Made by a program: the position numbers and the translations under genes
Assembly: GCF_003999255.1 (NCBI RefSeq)
Contig: NZ_CP034791.1
Coordinates: 1,900,501-1,964,500, forward strand
DNA: 64,000 bases
Source of the DNA: Caldicellulosiruptor changbaiensis
Lineage (GTDB): Bacteria; Bacillota; Thermoanaerobacteria; Caldicellulosiruptorales; Caldicellulosiruptoraceae
Direction: 5' to 3'
Shown here: piece by piece, positions 9,827 to 21,180 of the stretch
How the letters are laid out: every line of letters starts with the position of its first letter
Numbering within the stretch: position 1 is the stretch's first letter
Notes under the pieces: generated by a model
What the model was told of the DNA's origin: nothing
Databases searched by the model: none
The model's input: only the letters and a program-made list of their open reading frames with translations

Positions 9827-11524
9827 CTAAAATATCCAACTTTTCATTATTCTTAATAACTCAATGTACTTAGCTGATACTGTTAAACCGCTCACAGCTG
9901 GATAGAATATGACAAGCATAATCAATCCCAAAACACTTAAAGTAATTGCAACCTTCTTTTTTAAACTTTGCTTAAGATTTAGATTATCAATTACCATAAC
10001 TACTGCTATATAAAGCCATGGTAATGCAAGGTAATAATGATATATGAATTTAATTCTGTTTATGAAAATCCAAGGAACAATTGAAGATACATAACTTGCA
10101 ATTACTATAAAAAGGCTCAAATTGTTTTTGGGATTTTTGGTGGCAACTACCAATAAATATACCATTGCTAATAACCCCAAGCCCCACATAACTGGATTAC
10201 CTAAATACGCAATAGTCGAACGCAAATTCATTGGCAGCGAATTATCATAATAAGCCCATAGCGGTTTTGTTGATAAAAGCCATTGATACCACTCAGAAGA
10301 AAATGGATGCGTTGCTACTAATGTTGAATGGTATTTCCATATATGTTTTTGTAACATTATAAAATCACTTATAATTGCCCATGGTAAATTGTAATATGGA
10401 TACTTTATAGTTATTGGTAAATACGTAAGATAATAAGGTATTGTGAAAGCTAAAATAGACAGTACACCTTGCTTGACTGTTTTTAAAATCCAACTTTTGT
10501 TATTATTTTCCATAATATTATAAACCTTGTAACCGAATGAAATAGTTAGTACAGGTATAATTGGATACAAGGCATTCCATTTACATGCAAAAGCCAACCC
10601 CCCAGCTGAAAAGGTCAAAAAGTATACTATATCTGTCCTCTCTAATTTTTCTCTCATGTGGCGCATATTATTTATGTATGACATCCCAAAAATAGAACAT
10701 AAAATAACAAAAAACAAACTGAATGTGTCAATGTTTGCCGTCCTCGATAAACTATTGTGCAAAAAGTCACTTGCCAGCAGTATAGTAACTGCTATTCCGC
10801 ACCAAAATGATGGTTTATACAGTTTTGTGAGTAAAATTAATATAAGAACTAACACAATTGAACCAAAAATTAAGTTAACAAATCTCCACCCAAATGGATT
10901 TACTCCCCATATTGCCATTCCGATTGATATTAACCACTTACCCAATGGCGGATGGACTAAATCATAGGGAGGCAATCCCTTTAAAAGTTCATAAGCAGTC
11001 CTCGCGTGATATATTTCATCAAAATATGAACTGTAACGGTAATTTAAAATTGTTCTCATTTTTGACTGTTCATCAACTATATTGTTAGGATTCCCTATAT
11101 ATTTTGAACCTTTTAAAATGTTAATTACTGCTTTCGATAAGTTTAAGAAATTTTTGTAATCCTTCCGTGCTGCAATTTCTTTGATCTCAATATTATTTCC
11201 GTGTGTTACAATGATGATTTTGTCAACAATATTGTTCACTGGTACAATTTTCCCTTGGAAAAAAGCAGCTTGAACAGATTGCTGTAATACTATAGAGTTA
11301 TCTTTTAAAAATTGTATATCAATTTTTCCATCGCCATAACCAAAATAGGCAAAGAAATCCTTTATAAATTCTTTTGCAATAGAAATTTCAATGATGCATC
11401 CTTCTTCCTTAGGAGCCCAATATGTCACTGGAATATCTCTTGAACCAATCGTAATGACTTGTAACGTAAAGTATATTGTTGCAATTAGTATCGTGAAAAT
11501 TATTAAACTGTTTTTATTTTGCAT
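9827..11524 (-). CDS. GT39 protein O-mannosyltransferase family (PMT)
   Basis: 565-residue polytopic membrane enzyme of the PMT family, which moves a sugar from a lipid-phosphate donor to Ser/Thr on the outer face of the membrane. The signature first loop YFDEIYHARTAYE (about residue 165, acidic DE pair) is followed by DLVHPPLGKWLISIG and GVNPFGWRF, as in bacterial and yeast PMTs. RBS AAGGAGTG precedes ATG. Work on C. bescii has shown that the GT39 gene of the equivalent locus is needed for glycosylation of its secreted cellulases, so the Thr-rich linkers of the neighbouring enzymes are the expected acceptors. It is the first gene of the run GT39 - GT-C - WG - foldase. Confidence 0.9.
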   Translation of the reverse strand: MQNKNSLIIFTILIATIYFTLQVITIGSRDIPVTYWAPKEEGCIIEISIAKEFIKDFFAYFGYGDGKIDIQFLKDNSIVLQQSVQAAFFQGKIVPVNNIVDKIIIVTHGNNIEIKEIAARKDYKNFLNLSKAVINILKGSKYIGNPNNIVDEQSKMRTILNYRYSSYFDEIYHARTAYELLKGLPPYDLVHPPLGKWLISIGMAIWGVNPFGWRFVNLIFGSIVLVLILILLTKLYKPSFWCGIAVTILLASDFLHNSLSRTANIDTFSLFFVILCSIFGMSYINNMRHMREKLERTDIVYFLTFSAGGLAFACKWNALYPIIPVLTISFGYKVYNIMENNNKSWILKTVKQGVLSILAFTIPYYLTYLPITIKYPYYNLPWAIISDFIMLQKHIWKYHSTLVATHPFSSEWYQWLLSTKPLWAYYDNSLPMNLRSTIAYLGNPVMWGLGLLAMVYLLVVATKNPKNNLSLFIVIASYVSSIVPWIFINRIKFIYHYYLALPWLYIAVVMVIDNLNLKQSLKKKVAITLSVLGLIMLVIFYPAVSGLTVSAKYIELLRIMKSWIF

Positions 11525-11698
11525 TAACTTTTCACTCCTTTAATTTTTTGCATGGAATAGTTTAATTTTATGTTGACATTTTTCTAAAATGTATGTTATT
11601 AATAGAATACCATTAATGATATTAAATGGTTATTTCCCAGCCAATTGTCCAAATAATTTAATATTACTGTTTTTACAACATGTTTACTGATAAAATCA

Positions 11699-11729
11699 AC
11701 AGGGCGGGCGTACAGAAAACCCACCCTGT
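11699..11729 (-). terminator. Stem-loop after the GH9-GH5 gene
   Basis: A 10-bp stem (11699-11708 with 11720-11729, one G-T wobble) lies about 50 bases past the stop of the GH9-CBM3c-GH5 gene on the minus strand, followed by TTGATTTTAT. Plausible intrinsic terminator with a modest U-tract. Confidence 0.6.
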
Positions 11730-11781
11730 GAGTTTAAAAGTAACCAATTTTGCAATTTATCACTTTGAATTATTCATGCTT

Positions 11782-14667
11782 CTACTTGGTACCAATTGCA
11801 TTAGTTTTATACCATTGTCCCCATGGAGTTGGATTATTGGGGTCCCAGTTGTTTACCATGTCCAAATACCCCACATAACTCGAATTTCCACACCACGACC
11901 AACTAAATAATCCTATCTTGTACTGTTTTGCATACCTGACAATAGCTTCTTCATCAGGATCACCATCTGTGTGCTGATGTCCAAATTCCCCAATAACCAA
12001 TGGTAACCCCTTATCAACAAATGATTTGATGTATTCTTCGACCTTGCTTGCTGTATTGTATACACCATACATATGAATCGAAAATACCAAATTGCGCAGC
12101 GGATCTGCTTCCATTATGCTCTGAGCATTATCTCTCATAGTATTAGACCAATCCTGACCCCAGTTCGGCGCATCCACCATTATCATGTGCTTGAATCCCG
12201 CATCCCTCAGCGCTTTTATAGCATTCTTCGTGTCATTAACCCAGTTTTGATAGTTATTGTTCCCATACGGCTCATTACCAATGTTTATAATTACAAAATC
12301 TTCGTTACCGTCTAATACGCTCTTTATCTCCTTCCAATATTCCACCGCTTGTGCCAATGAACATGCTGCCCCGTCCTCACCATATCCTGTCGTGTCGTGA
12401 ACTTCTAATACAATAGCTCTGAACCCAAGACTTCTTGACAATGATATAATATTTGCCACTTCACTTGCTGGTATCTTCGTCCATCGGTAACCATTACTTA
12501 GCACTACCCTCACAGAGTTCATACCCCATGACCTTATTCCTTGCAATGCCGTCTCCAGTTTATCTCTGTACCAGCAATGTGCGTGATTGGTTCCTATCAA
12601 TGTGCTTGTGTCAATTTTTGCTACTCCATTACCCGGTGTTGGTGTTGGAGTTGGTGTTACTGTTACTGTCGGCGTAGGTGTCACTGTCGGGGTCGGTGTT
12701 GGTGCAACCGTCACCGTCGGTGCAGGTGTTGGTGTTGGCGTTGAACTTGAGGATCCCTCTGGTTCTTGTCCCCATACCAGCACGTTACCTTCATAAGCTG
12801 CTATGAATTTATTTTTACTAAGTTCTTTTGTTAATCCTGCATACGATGGGTCATTAGTTGGATCCCATGGAACGTCTTGTGGTACAGAGATCTTAAATTG
12901 AGCTTGTTTTTTGTGTTCTACTTCCCCACCTGGATATATTTTTGTTCCTGTAAAATCAACTAATATATAGTAAAGGTTTTTTGACGCATTCCATACATAT
13001 GGTCCAGATATCTTTCCACCTTCTGAATAATATGTCTCCACTTTAACAATATCAGGACCATACCCAGCCTTGATTAACTCACTTAGGTCAATAAAATACT
13101 TAAAGTTTAAAGTATCTGTGATTCGTGGGGGCCATCCTGTTCTGTTATAAATGTATGAAATTATTTCAGTATAGTTTGCACCCTGTGAATTACCAAACTT
13201 GGATTCAACAAAAATTTCATCATTAGTTGGCTTTTCGATAGCCTTGAAATTAGGTATTGGGTCTCCCCCATACATAAGGTACATTTTTGCTAGAGCACCC
13301 ACAATACCAGCATTGTAGTCACAAGCCACCTCGTTTTGTACATAGTCAGTAATATCATCATTGTAACTATCATCAGAGCCTGGTCCGCCTACTAATGCAC
13401 CATAAAGTATGTGTCGATGATATTCGGGTATTCGCATACTGTTCGCCCATGAACTATGTGCATTTCTGTGATGTGGATGTTGTGGATAATTTTGCCCAAA
13501 TCCTACCAAAAAACTTCTTCCTGTTGAACCTAATGCATAATTAATCTGACTCTCACCAAATTTTAGATAAGCTGTTCGCTTATTTTCTGGACATCCCGAC
13601 CAATCTGCATAAACAAACGCTAAGAAAGCTGCAGTTGTAGCATACCTAAGTGAGCCCCACCCTGTTAGCCATGCAAGACCTTTAGGTGTATATGTTATGT
13701 TATATGTCCAATGATCAAGATTTCTTTCAACAGCACCTTTATATATGTCTTTATTAGTAATCTTTGCCAAAAGTAATATTGCTCCGTATCTTACATCATC
13801 CCAGCACTGTGTCCATGTATTTGTACCACCAGCATATTCTGCCATAAGCGCCTCAGCTTTATCCAAATATGATTTGTCATTTGTCGCAACATATAACCAC
13901 ACTGCCGCCCAGCCAAGATCATCAATAAAACCACCTGATGTGTAAAAGCCGGTTGCTGCGGTATACCCTGCATCGCTACGAGTTCTATCGGCAAAATCAA
14001 AGAGTTCTATCGCATGCTGCAAATATGTGTCTGCCTTTTGACTGTTTCTTTCACGTATAACGATTGAAGCTGCAGCTAAGGATGCTGCTGTTTCTACAAC
14101 AACTGAACTTGCTGGATTATTTAAATCACACTTGTATGCAGGTCGTTTCATTTGCATAACTTCAGCTGGTCCCCAGAAGTTATGATCTTCAATTGGATCA
14201 CCAACTTGATAGTAGTATACATACTTTGATGGATGGCATTTTACAAAGTAGTCGTTTACCCATTCTATCTGGTTAAGTATATGTTCAAGCTGGCCACTTT
14301 TCTCAAATGCTGCTTTATACTCATAAACTGCCCACGAAAGCATTGAAGCACTGTATGACATTGGTAGATTAAACTTTACATGATCGCCTGCATCATGCCA
14401 GCCACCAGTAAGATCTAAACCTACATCTTTACCATCATTTAGACCAGAATCTCCTCGCCAGTTGTTACGGATCCATGATGGCAGTTTACCTGACATCTGG
14501 AATTCATAAAACATAATCGCTTTTTGAAGAGCTTCACCATAGTTAAAGGTTGTTGCTGCTTTTACATCACTGTTATTGTATCCTGAAAATAGAAAGAAAA
14601 TCTGCAATAGAAATACCACAGCAACACACAATGTTATCCTTTTTATTGCTTTTTTTAGTTTAAGCAT
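11782..14667 (-). CDS. Secreted cellulase/mannanase GH9-CBM3c-GH5_8
   Basis: Bifunctional extracellular enzyme. Signal peptide ~1-37. GH9 endoglucanase ~41-480 with the catalytic-base region [13 protein letters not shown] (D92/D95) and the acid-containing [14 protein letters not shown]3c, the processivity module fused to GH9, lies at ~500-633 and ends WGQEPEG. Pro/Thr linker ~634-679. The C-terminal GH5_8-type beta-mannanase (~681-961) has acid/base Glu in NIGNEPYG and nucleophile Glu in VIGEFGHQH. The GH5 protein sequence is identical, as far as I can compare by eye, to the N-terminal GH5 of the GH44 enzyme. Related species have two extra CBM3b modules between CBM3c and GH5 in the CelC-type enzyme; here they are missing, so the protein is compact and lacks strong cellulose anchoring. 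RBS GGGGGTTAGGG precedes ATG. Confidence 0.93.
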   Translation of the reverse strand: MLKLKKAIKRITLCVAVVFLLQIFFLFSGYNNSDVKAATTFNYGEALQKAIMFYEFQMSGKLPSWIRNNWRGDSGLNDGKDVGLDLTGGWHDAGDHVKFNLPMSYSASMLSWAVYEYKAAFEKSGQLEHILNQIEWVNDYFVKCHPSKYVYYYQVGDPIEDHNFWGPAEVMQMKRPAYKCDLNNPASSVVVETAASLAAASIVIRERNSQKADTYLQHAIELFDFADRTRSDAGYTAATGFYTSGGFIDDLGWAAVWLYVATNDKSYLDKAEALMAEYAGGTNTWTQCWDDVRYGAILLLAKITNKDIYKGAVERNLDHWTYNITYTPKGLAWLTGWGSLRYATTAAFLAFVYADWSGCPENKRTAYLKFGESQINYALGSTGRSFLVGFGQNYPQHPHHRNAHSSWANSMRIPEYHRHILYGALVGGPGSDDSYNDDITDYVQNEVACDYNAGIVGALAKMYLMYGGDPIPNFKAIEKPTNDEIFVESKFGNSQGANYTEIISYIYNRTGWPPRITDTLNFKYFIDLSELIKAGYGPDIVKVETYYSEGGKISGPYVWNASKNLYYILVDFTGTKIYPGGEVEHKKQAQFKISVPQDVPWDPTNDPSYAGLTKELSKNKFIAAYEGNVLVWGQEPEGSSSSTPTPTPAPTVTVAPTPTPTVTPTPTVTVTPTPTPTPGNGVAKIDTSTLIGTNHAHCWYRDKLETALQGIRSWGMNSVRVVLSNGYRWTKIPASEVANIISLSRSLGFRAIVLEVHDTTGYGEDGAACSLAQAVEYWKEIKSVLDGNEDFVIINIGNEPYGNNNYQNWVNDTKNAIKALRDAGFKHMIMVDAPNWGQDWSNTMRDNAQSIMEADPLRNLVFSIHMYGVYNTASKVEEYIKSFVDKGLPLVIGEFGHQHTDGDPDEEAIVRYAKQYKIGLFSWSWCGNSSYVGYLDMVNNWDPNNPTPWGQWYKTNAIGTK
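11794..12598 (-). repeat. ~805-bp GH5_8 duplicate, copy A
   Basis: The mannanase module at the 3' end of the GH9 gene is near-identical at the nucleotide level to 26573-27377 in the GH44 gene. Identity ends abruptly at both module borders: after TNAIG at the C-terminus, and around KIDTST at the N-terminus, where synonymous differences begin. Confidence 0.88.
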
Positions 14668-14910
14668 TTTTAACCCTAACCCCCTTTTTTGATTTGATAG
14701 TTAATCTTAATTAATCGTATTAGATGGCATAATTTCGAAACTCATATTTAGTTCCCACAATAAATGTTTAATAATTACTTAGTTTTTAGCCGTTTTCTAT
14801 CACCCCCTTCTTCCCTTTAATTCGCTTGCTTAATGACTTTAACTATACAAGTCCCCTACTGACCTTAAATTTTTTTCATATATCCACAAATTCCCATTTA
14901 ACGTATATTA

Positions 14911-17900
14911 TCATTTTGTAGCTGGAACTGGCTCTGGTTCATTATTGTTGTAATATGTTGTAATATTAATGTTTTTCCCATTTGTACCTAAGGGTCGCTT
15001 GTGATCTAATCCAACAAACCTACCTTGACTGTCTTGCCAAAGAGCCGGTTTCAAAAATGAGTACTTTTTCTCATCCCATGTCGTAAAATCGTATCCAACC
15101 AATCCTCCAGTGTCACCTGAGTTAGCATTAAAGCACCAAAATGTGTGATGAATATGATTTTCTATGATATAATCTCGTAGATACTTCATCCACTTTTCGT
15201 TATCGGCTCCATCCAGATGACCACCCCACTCACCTATCAGAAGAGGCGCAATGTTTTCTTCCATAATGTACGCCCAATTCGGACGCCAACAATCTTGTAG
15301 TAAAGACTCTTTTGTGAACCCTGGATAAAACCACGGCTGCTGGTAAACAGATGGCCCGTAATCATGTGGTGAATATACTACTTTATTTTGATATTTACCC
15401 AGATTAATAGGATACTTTCTAACACCTCGCAAGTTACCGCCCCACCATGTTGAATAGTAGTCGCTGGAGGATTTTGATGTCCATGTAACGTCGTCCTTTG
15501 GATAGGCTTCGATTCCTTCAATTACAATTAGAAGGTTTGGATTTATATTCAGTATACGTTTTGCACATGTTTCAGCTGCATATTTCCAATTATTTATATC
15601 TGTTGAATTATCCCATTTCGCAAATGTTGTATCTTGCCATGGTTTTCCATGTGGCTCATTTTTTAGGTCAAAAGCTATAATAGTGTCATCATTTTTATAT
15701 CTATTTGTAATCCACTCGCACGCCTTATAAAAATCCTCTGGAGTAAATTTTTCATCATACCATACTGGATATATATGTCCCATTGCGTCTGTTTTTATGC
15801 TGTGAATATCCAACATAATTTTCAAACCAACTTCTTTACATGTTTGTACTACTATGTAAAATACTTCCAGACTGTTTTTGCCTTCAAGCTCTGGATTTAC
15901 GTAGTAGTTTATATTTGGTTTTGGATAAATACCTTGCGACCAGTTCAATATAAGCTCTGCAGATATTGGAACTCTTAGCAAGTTAAAGCCTCTATTGGCT
16001 ATTTCAGCAAGAGTATCTTTCAGATTACAACTCCATACACCATCAAATACATTTGTACCAGTATTATATCCAAACCAGTTAATACCTGTTAACCATACTG
16101 GTCTACCGTCTTTATCAACTATTTTGTTACCACTTACATAAAGCCAATCATCATTTGTATCATCAGGAATACTCGATGTTGGCGTTGGATTTGGAGTTAC
16201 TGTTGGCGTTGGTATTGCTGTCTGCGTAGGTGTTGGCGTCGGTGTTACCGTCGGTGTTGGAGTTGGTGTCGGCGTCGCTGTCGGAGTCGGTGCTGGTGTC
16301 GGGGTTGGCGTTACTGTCGGCGTAGGTGTCACTGTCGGGGTCGGAGTCACGCTTGCAGTAGGCGTTGGGGTTAATGTTGGAAGTTGAATCTCTGGCGGAG
16401 TTGGTAAAGTTGTGGTTGTAGGAACTATGGATGGATCTATCAAACTCCAAAAAGCATATTTGGACATATAGTTTTCATCAAATAGCAACGGATAATCTTT
16501 CTTTCCGTAGTTTTTGCTTAGCCATGAATAATCACCTTTTAATCCCCAAAACGTAACATTTGTGACTACATTCTTATATTTTTTGAATAAATCAAACAAT
16601 TCTTTATATCTCTGGGCTTGCTTAATAAGCAACTCTCTTGGAGGGACAGCATAATTAGTGCTTGACCCCCACTGATAAAAACTCATATCAAGCTCTGTAA
16701 TGTGAATCTCTAAGCCAGGTATTGAGCTAAACAACTTTATTGTATTCTCTATCTCACTAATTGATGGCCAATCTAAATTTATATGACACTGTAAACCCAC
16801 TCCATGAATTGGAACTCCTTTTTCTTTCAAACTCTTTATCAGGTTGTATATAAACTGTCTCTTTTGACTATTTTCTGTATTGTAATCGTTGTAAAACAAT
16901 TTTGCATTAGGATCTGCTTCATGTGCCCATATAAATGCCTTCTCAATATATTCAGGTCCACATATGTTATACCAATTAGATCTTCTGTATCCATCACTTT
17001 GACCCTCATCTATAGCTTCATTCACCACATCCCAAGCATAAACCTTGCCTTTGTACCTTCCAACCACATCGTAAATATACTGTTTTAATCTGCTAAGCAA
17101 TGCGTCTTTACTCAATGTATTTCCATTAGAGTCTTTAAAAAACCAATCAGGTGTTTGCTAATGCCATACAAGTGTATGACCTCTTATTGTCATGTTATTG
17201 CTTATCGCAAAATTCACAAATGAATCTGCTTTGCTAAAATTGTACGTATTTTCATTTATTAACAATTCAGAAGGTTTCATTTCATTCTCTGGTGTAATGC
17301 TGTTGAAATGTTTTAAAATAAGCTCCTTTTCCATCTCCGAAGCAAGGCTTGTATTTCCAAAAGCAACTCCAATTCTGAAATCATCTCTGTATTTCTCAAC
17401 TAAGTTAGGTATCTCCCATTCAGGTTCAGCTAACTTAGATGAATCATATATTTTTAATTCATCAACCGAGAATGATAAACTTGCATTTTGAGCTTCTACA
17501 TACAGTATTAACTCATTTACTGTAACACCTGCTGGAACTGAATAACTTCCGCTGAGCTCAACCCAAGTATTACTTGGTATATCCTTGGTATATATCAAGT
17601 TTTCATAACTTGTTGTAGAATCAGTTGCAAATCTCCTTTGCATAGTCAATGACATCTTTTGTGTAGAACCGCTGTTCTGATATACCCAAACGCTTATCTT
17701 ATATACTTTCCCTTGCTCCAAAATAGTGTCAACAGGAATTTGTGCTCCATGCCAATTAGATGTACGCCCACTAACGTACAGACTGTACTTACCAGAATAC
17801 GCAACTGAACTGTCAGCCTTTATTGTTACACCACTTCCCCTTGCCTGCCATCCCTCAGTTGTACCGCTTTCAAATCCAGTGGAATGTATTACTCCACCTG

Positions 17901-18468
17901 ACAAATAGCTGTTCTCGTCCATTATACGAATACAGTCAACATTGAAATCTATTCCACTTTCCACAATAGTGTGTATCACAATTACCAAATTTTTTACATT
18001 GTTTAAATTTGGATTCCACCTGCCAACAATCTTTTTCCAATAATTTGGTACCGCTACAACCTCGCCTAATAGAGCACTTTTTACTCCACTTCCATCATCA
18101 TAAACTGCAGAAATGCCGAAAGCGACTGGTTTTTGATTGTTGTGCTTCACATATCCTGATATCACCCATGTGGTTCCATTTTTAATAATGTTCTTAACAT
18201 CAACAGCCACACCGCTTCATATTGAATTCCTGTTCGTAACTTTAATACTTTTCTTTCCATTATATGCGTCGTTTTCGTCAATCGTAATATTCGAACCAGC
18301 GTACGCAAAATATGAAATTGTTTCATTTTCTTCTTCAAAGTCCAATGCATATGTTTCTGCATTTACATTCTCTTGAAATAGGCTAATACCTATTAATATA
18401 TTAAATAAAAATGTTAGTATTACTAATATCGACGTAATTCTATTCATTGGTTTTTTTGTTTTTATCAA
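14911..18468 (-). pseudogene. Broken CBM22-CBM22-GH10-linker-GH5 xylanase/cellulase gene (two in-frame stops)
   Basis: Three consecutive open segments (18468-18217, 18216-17158, 17157-14911) lie in one frame and together encode a familiar enzyme: signal peptide (TTG start at 18468 after GAGGGGGTTAGG), two CBM22 modules, GH10 xylanase, a long Pro/Thr linker and a C-terminal GH5 cellulase, with no CBM3. Stop 1 is TGA at 18217-18219, where CBM22 expects Trp (NRNSI-stop-SGVAVDV). Stop 2 is TAG at 17158-17160 inside GH10, where [12 protein letters not shown] expects Asn. GH10 acid/base (WDVVNEAID) and nucleophile (ITELDMS), and the GH5 pairs ([15 protein letters not shown]), are intact after stop 2. 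Either a real double-nonsense pseudogene or sequence error. Internal re-initiation, for instance at GTG 18210 or ATG 17115, would give only fragments. Confidence 0.85.
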
Positions 18469-18563
18469 CAGCCTAACCCCCTCTCTTAAATTCAACGCTA
18501 ATGAGAGACATAATATTACTTAATTCTTTCATTTTTTTTGGAATGCCATGTTCATTTATAACT

Positions 18564-18601
18564 ATGAGGAGGTGGTGGTTCTCAATACCACCCCTCCTCA
18601 T
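18564..18601 (-). terminator. GC-rich stem-loop after the GH10-GH48 gene
   Basis: Arms 18564-18579 and 18587-18601 pair almost perfectly (ATGAGGAGG...; one bulged base) with a short loop, about 50 bases past the GH48 stop on the minus strand. The downstream bases are not a strong U-tract, so it may act as a terminator or as an mRNA-stabilising hairpin. Confidence 0.55.
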
Positions 18602-18647
18602 AAGCATATCCATAAATTTTTACATTCATCTTCTTTTTTACAGATTC

Positions 18648-21180
18648 TTACTGATTGCCGAACAGAATTTCATATGTTGCATTAGCAATTGCTATGTCAC
18701 ACTGTGCCCAGAACCTGTGATATCTGAACTCCGGTACCTGCCCTGACTTGTATGCCGCCTCTAACTTCGGCCAATCAGGATCTTGTTTGTACTTGCTCCT
18801 TATGTCTATAAACTTAACTCCACTCTTTATTACATCTCCATTCGGCATCTTCCCTGTCCAGCCTGCCGGAATGTATACCTCTTGCTCAAAGAACCTCTTG
18901 TAATCCGCTCTCTTCTCTGGCGCTGATAAACCTTTCTCATCCCTGTACAACTTCCACATCCTGTCCAGCAATTCCTTCGCTAAATTCTTCGCTTCCTCAT
19001 CAAATACCCCATACTTCTTCGTCCCTGCACTGTAATAAAGTAGTGCATTCGCAAGTGATGCCGTTATTCCTAAATCCGTACCATAATCTACTACCTTCAC
19101 ATGCAAGTTCGGATTACCTGTATATGTCCCATTCCATGTGTCTGGCTGCCCACTCCAATCAAGCGTCGATGGTATCGCAAATGTACCATCACTGTTCAAC
19201 TTCACTACACTCTTTATCCAGCTTACCCACTTCTCAAGCAGTGCTCCTGCATCCTTATCCCCTGTCACATAGTAATACTCCGCTACCCTCTGCATCGACC
19301 ATGCCTGAAATCCAAACCATGTATTGCTACCCGGGTCCCTATACACAGGGTTCGGTTCATACGCCATCCCATAAAATGTCGCTGTACCTGCCGGATATTT
19401 CTCGTACCTGCCATTCCATGAATTTGTCGCGCCTCCTGCTATCGCTCCCTCCGCTGACTGCAACCACCTGTAAAATTCTATCTGCCTCTTCAAACTCTTC
19501 GCCCAGTCACTCGCTCCGTTCGGTGACTTCGGCTTCATATCACTATCATTTGCTAATGCCCATGCAGCCATCGGATTCTGATATCCAAAGTGCGCATGAC
19601 TGCAACCTATCTTCCATGACCATGCACCATCAAGTGCTCCGCCCCATGCATAATACCATGATAACAGATAATGTGCACTGTCATACCCTGTTCCTCCAGC
19701 TGCATTCTTGTCCTGACATCCTAATGGCTTGAAATACTTGTCAAACATCGCATACCTCAAATAGTCTCCCATCTTCGCTGCCTTCGCTACATAGCTGCTT
19801 ATCTCATTAAACTTACCTTGCTCCTTCGCCCATACCTTCGCCCAGTAAGTAGCCTGAATAGCTCTCGCATCCGCATCCGGTGCGTTCGTATACCTCCACT
19901 GCTTCGAATAGTTCTGATCCTTAATAAACAGATCTAAAAATCCATTCGGTCCGCCCCATTTGAATTCCTCCCAGCTCGGATGCGGTACAGTCTCCCATAC
20001 AGACTCCTCAGGCCCTCTCTGGAACGTGTTGATAAATGATGCACGGCTCACTCCGTCCCCTCTCTTGCCATATCCATACCAGTTGTCTACGTCCATCAAC
20101 CAGTGCATACCATACATCAATGTGCTACCATATGTGCTCACAAGCTCATTATGCAACGGATCCTTCCCAACAGGTACATTAAACTCAAGCGGCGATGGAT
20201 ACTTGTCCGGTGTCTCCCACTCACCTGCATACGTCGCTGGCTTGTTAGGATCATATGTCCTCATCGGCTGATCTTCAGCCGACGGTATCATATACTTCTC
20301 TAATGTGTCCCATGCCGTCTTAAACTTGCTCCAATCACCTGTTAACTTCCCATACACTGCCTCAAGCCATACATAGTACGAAAATGCTTCACTCGTGGTC
20401 AAATGACCATAATCAGGTGCTTCGCATATCAATGTCTCTATCGAATGATATGGTATCCCATCCTGGTTAAAATACCCATTCGCAGGATCATGTATCTTGT
20501 TCCACAACCACATAAACCTCTGCCCATATTCTCCAAGACCGCTAGGTGTGCCGCTCGGTGTAGGTGTAGGCGCAACTGTCTGCGTCGGCGTTGGAGTTGA
20601 CGTTGGGGTTGGAGTTGGAGTTGGGGTTGACGTTGGTGTTGGTGCCGGGGTTGGAGTAGGTGTTGGTGTTGCTGTAGGTGCTGGTGCAGGTGTCGCTCCA
20701 CTCGGCTCCTGTCCCCATACCAGCACTCCATCTATATACGCCGTTACCTTCTCATTCTCTCCATAACTCGTCATGCTCTGTAACCATGACCAGTCATTCC
20801 CCTGATTGTAATTGCTCCAGTCATCCTTGTTAAACCTTATCTGTATCTCTCCTGTGTCCTTCCCAGGCTGTAACTGCCCAGCTCCACTCTTAAATCCTAT
20901 CTCTAAATAATAGTCCGCTCCACTTACACTACTGCTCAGCTTCACAAACTTGAATGTTACATTGCTTGCCCCTATCTGTGCCCAGTCCGATATCGCACTC
21001 TGTGCCCTCTCCCCATCCACCGTGTACCAGTACCTTATCGTTACCCTGCTCAAATCTATGCTACTGCTACCACTATTCACTACCTTCAACCAAGGCCTTA
21101 TCGTGTTTGTCGTGCTGTTCGTCTCCTTGTTAGCATACAGTACCTTTATCTGCCCGCTTGTCGCAGGTGTGCTAACAGAT
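18648..21180 (-). repeat. 2.5-kb duplicated block, copy A (CBM3b-linker-GH48)
   Basis: Aligned without offset change to 27690-30222 (constant shift of 9042 bases) from the stop codon through GH48, the Pro/Thr linker and the adjacent CBM3b. Only scattered single-base differences are visible, including the repetitive linker. Homology in register stops at the linker before this CBM3b. Confidence 0.9.

Noticed and set aside
11571-11600. TTGACA with a possible -10 on the + strand upstream of the GT39 gene
   Set aside because: Points away from GT39 into the antisense of the GH9-GH5 gene; no + strand gene follows, so probably chance in AT-rich DNA.
16170-16400. Short tandem repeats resembling a repeat array
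   Set aside because: These are degenerate PT-linker codons, not CRISPR: no conserved repeat-spacer structure and no cas genes.
17158-18219. Recoding of TGA/TAG as selenocysteine or pyrrolysine in the CBM22-GH10 gene
   Set aside because: Expected residues are Trp and Asn, there is no SECIS-like hairpin right after the TGA that I can recognise, and such recoding is unknown for these families.
19043-19732. Long + strand open frame (229 codons) opposite GH48, repeated at 28085-28774
   Set aside because: Exact antisense of the GH48 coding sequence in both copies; composition explained by codon use of the real gene.
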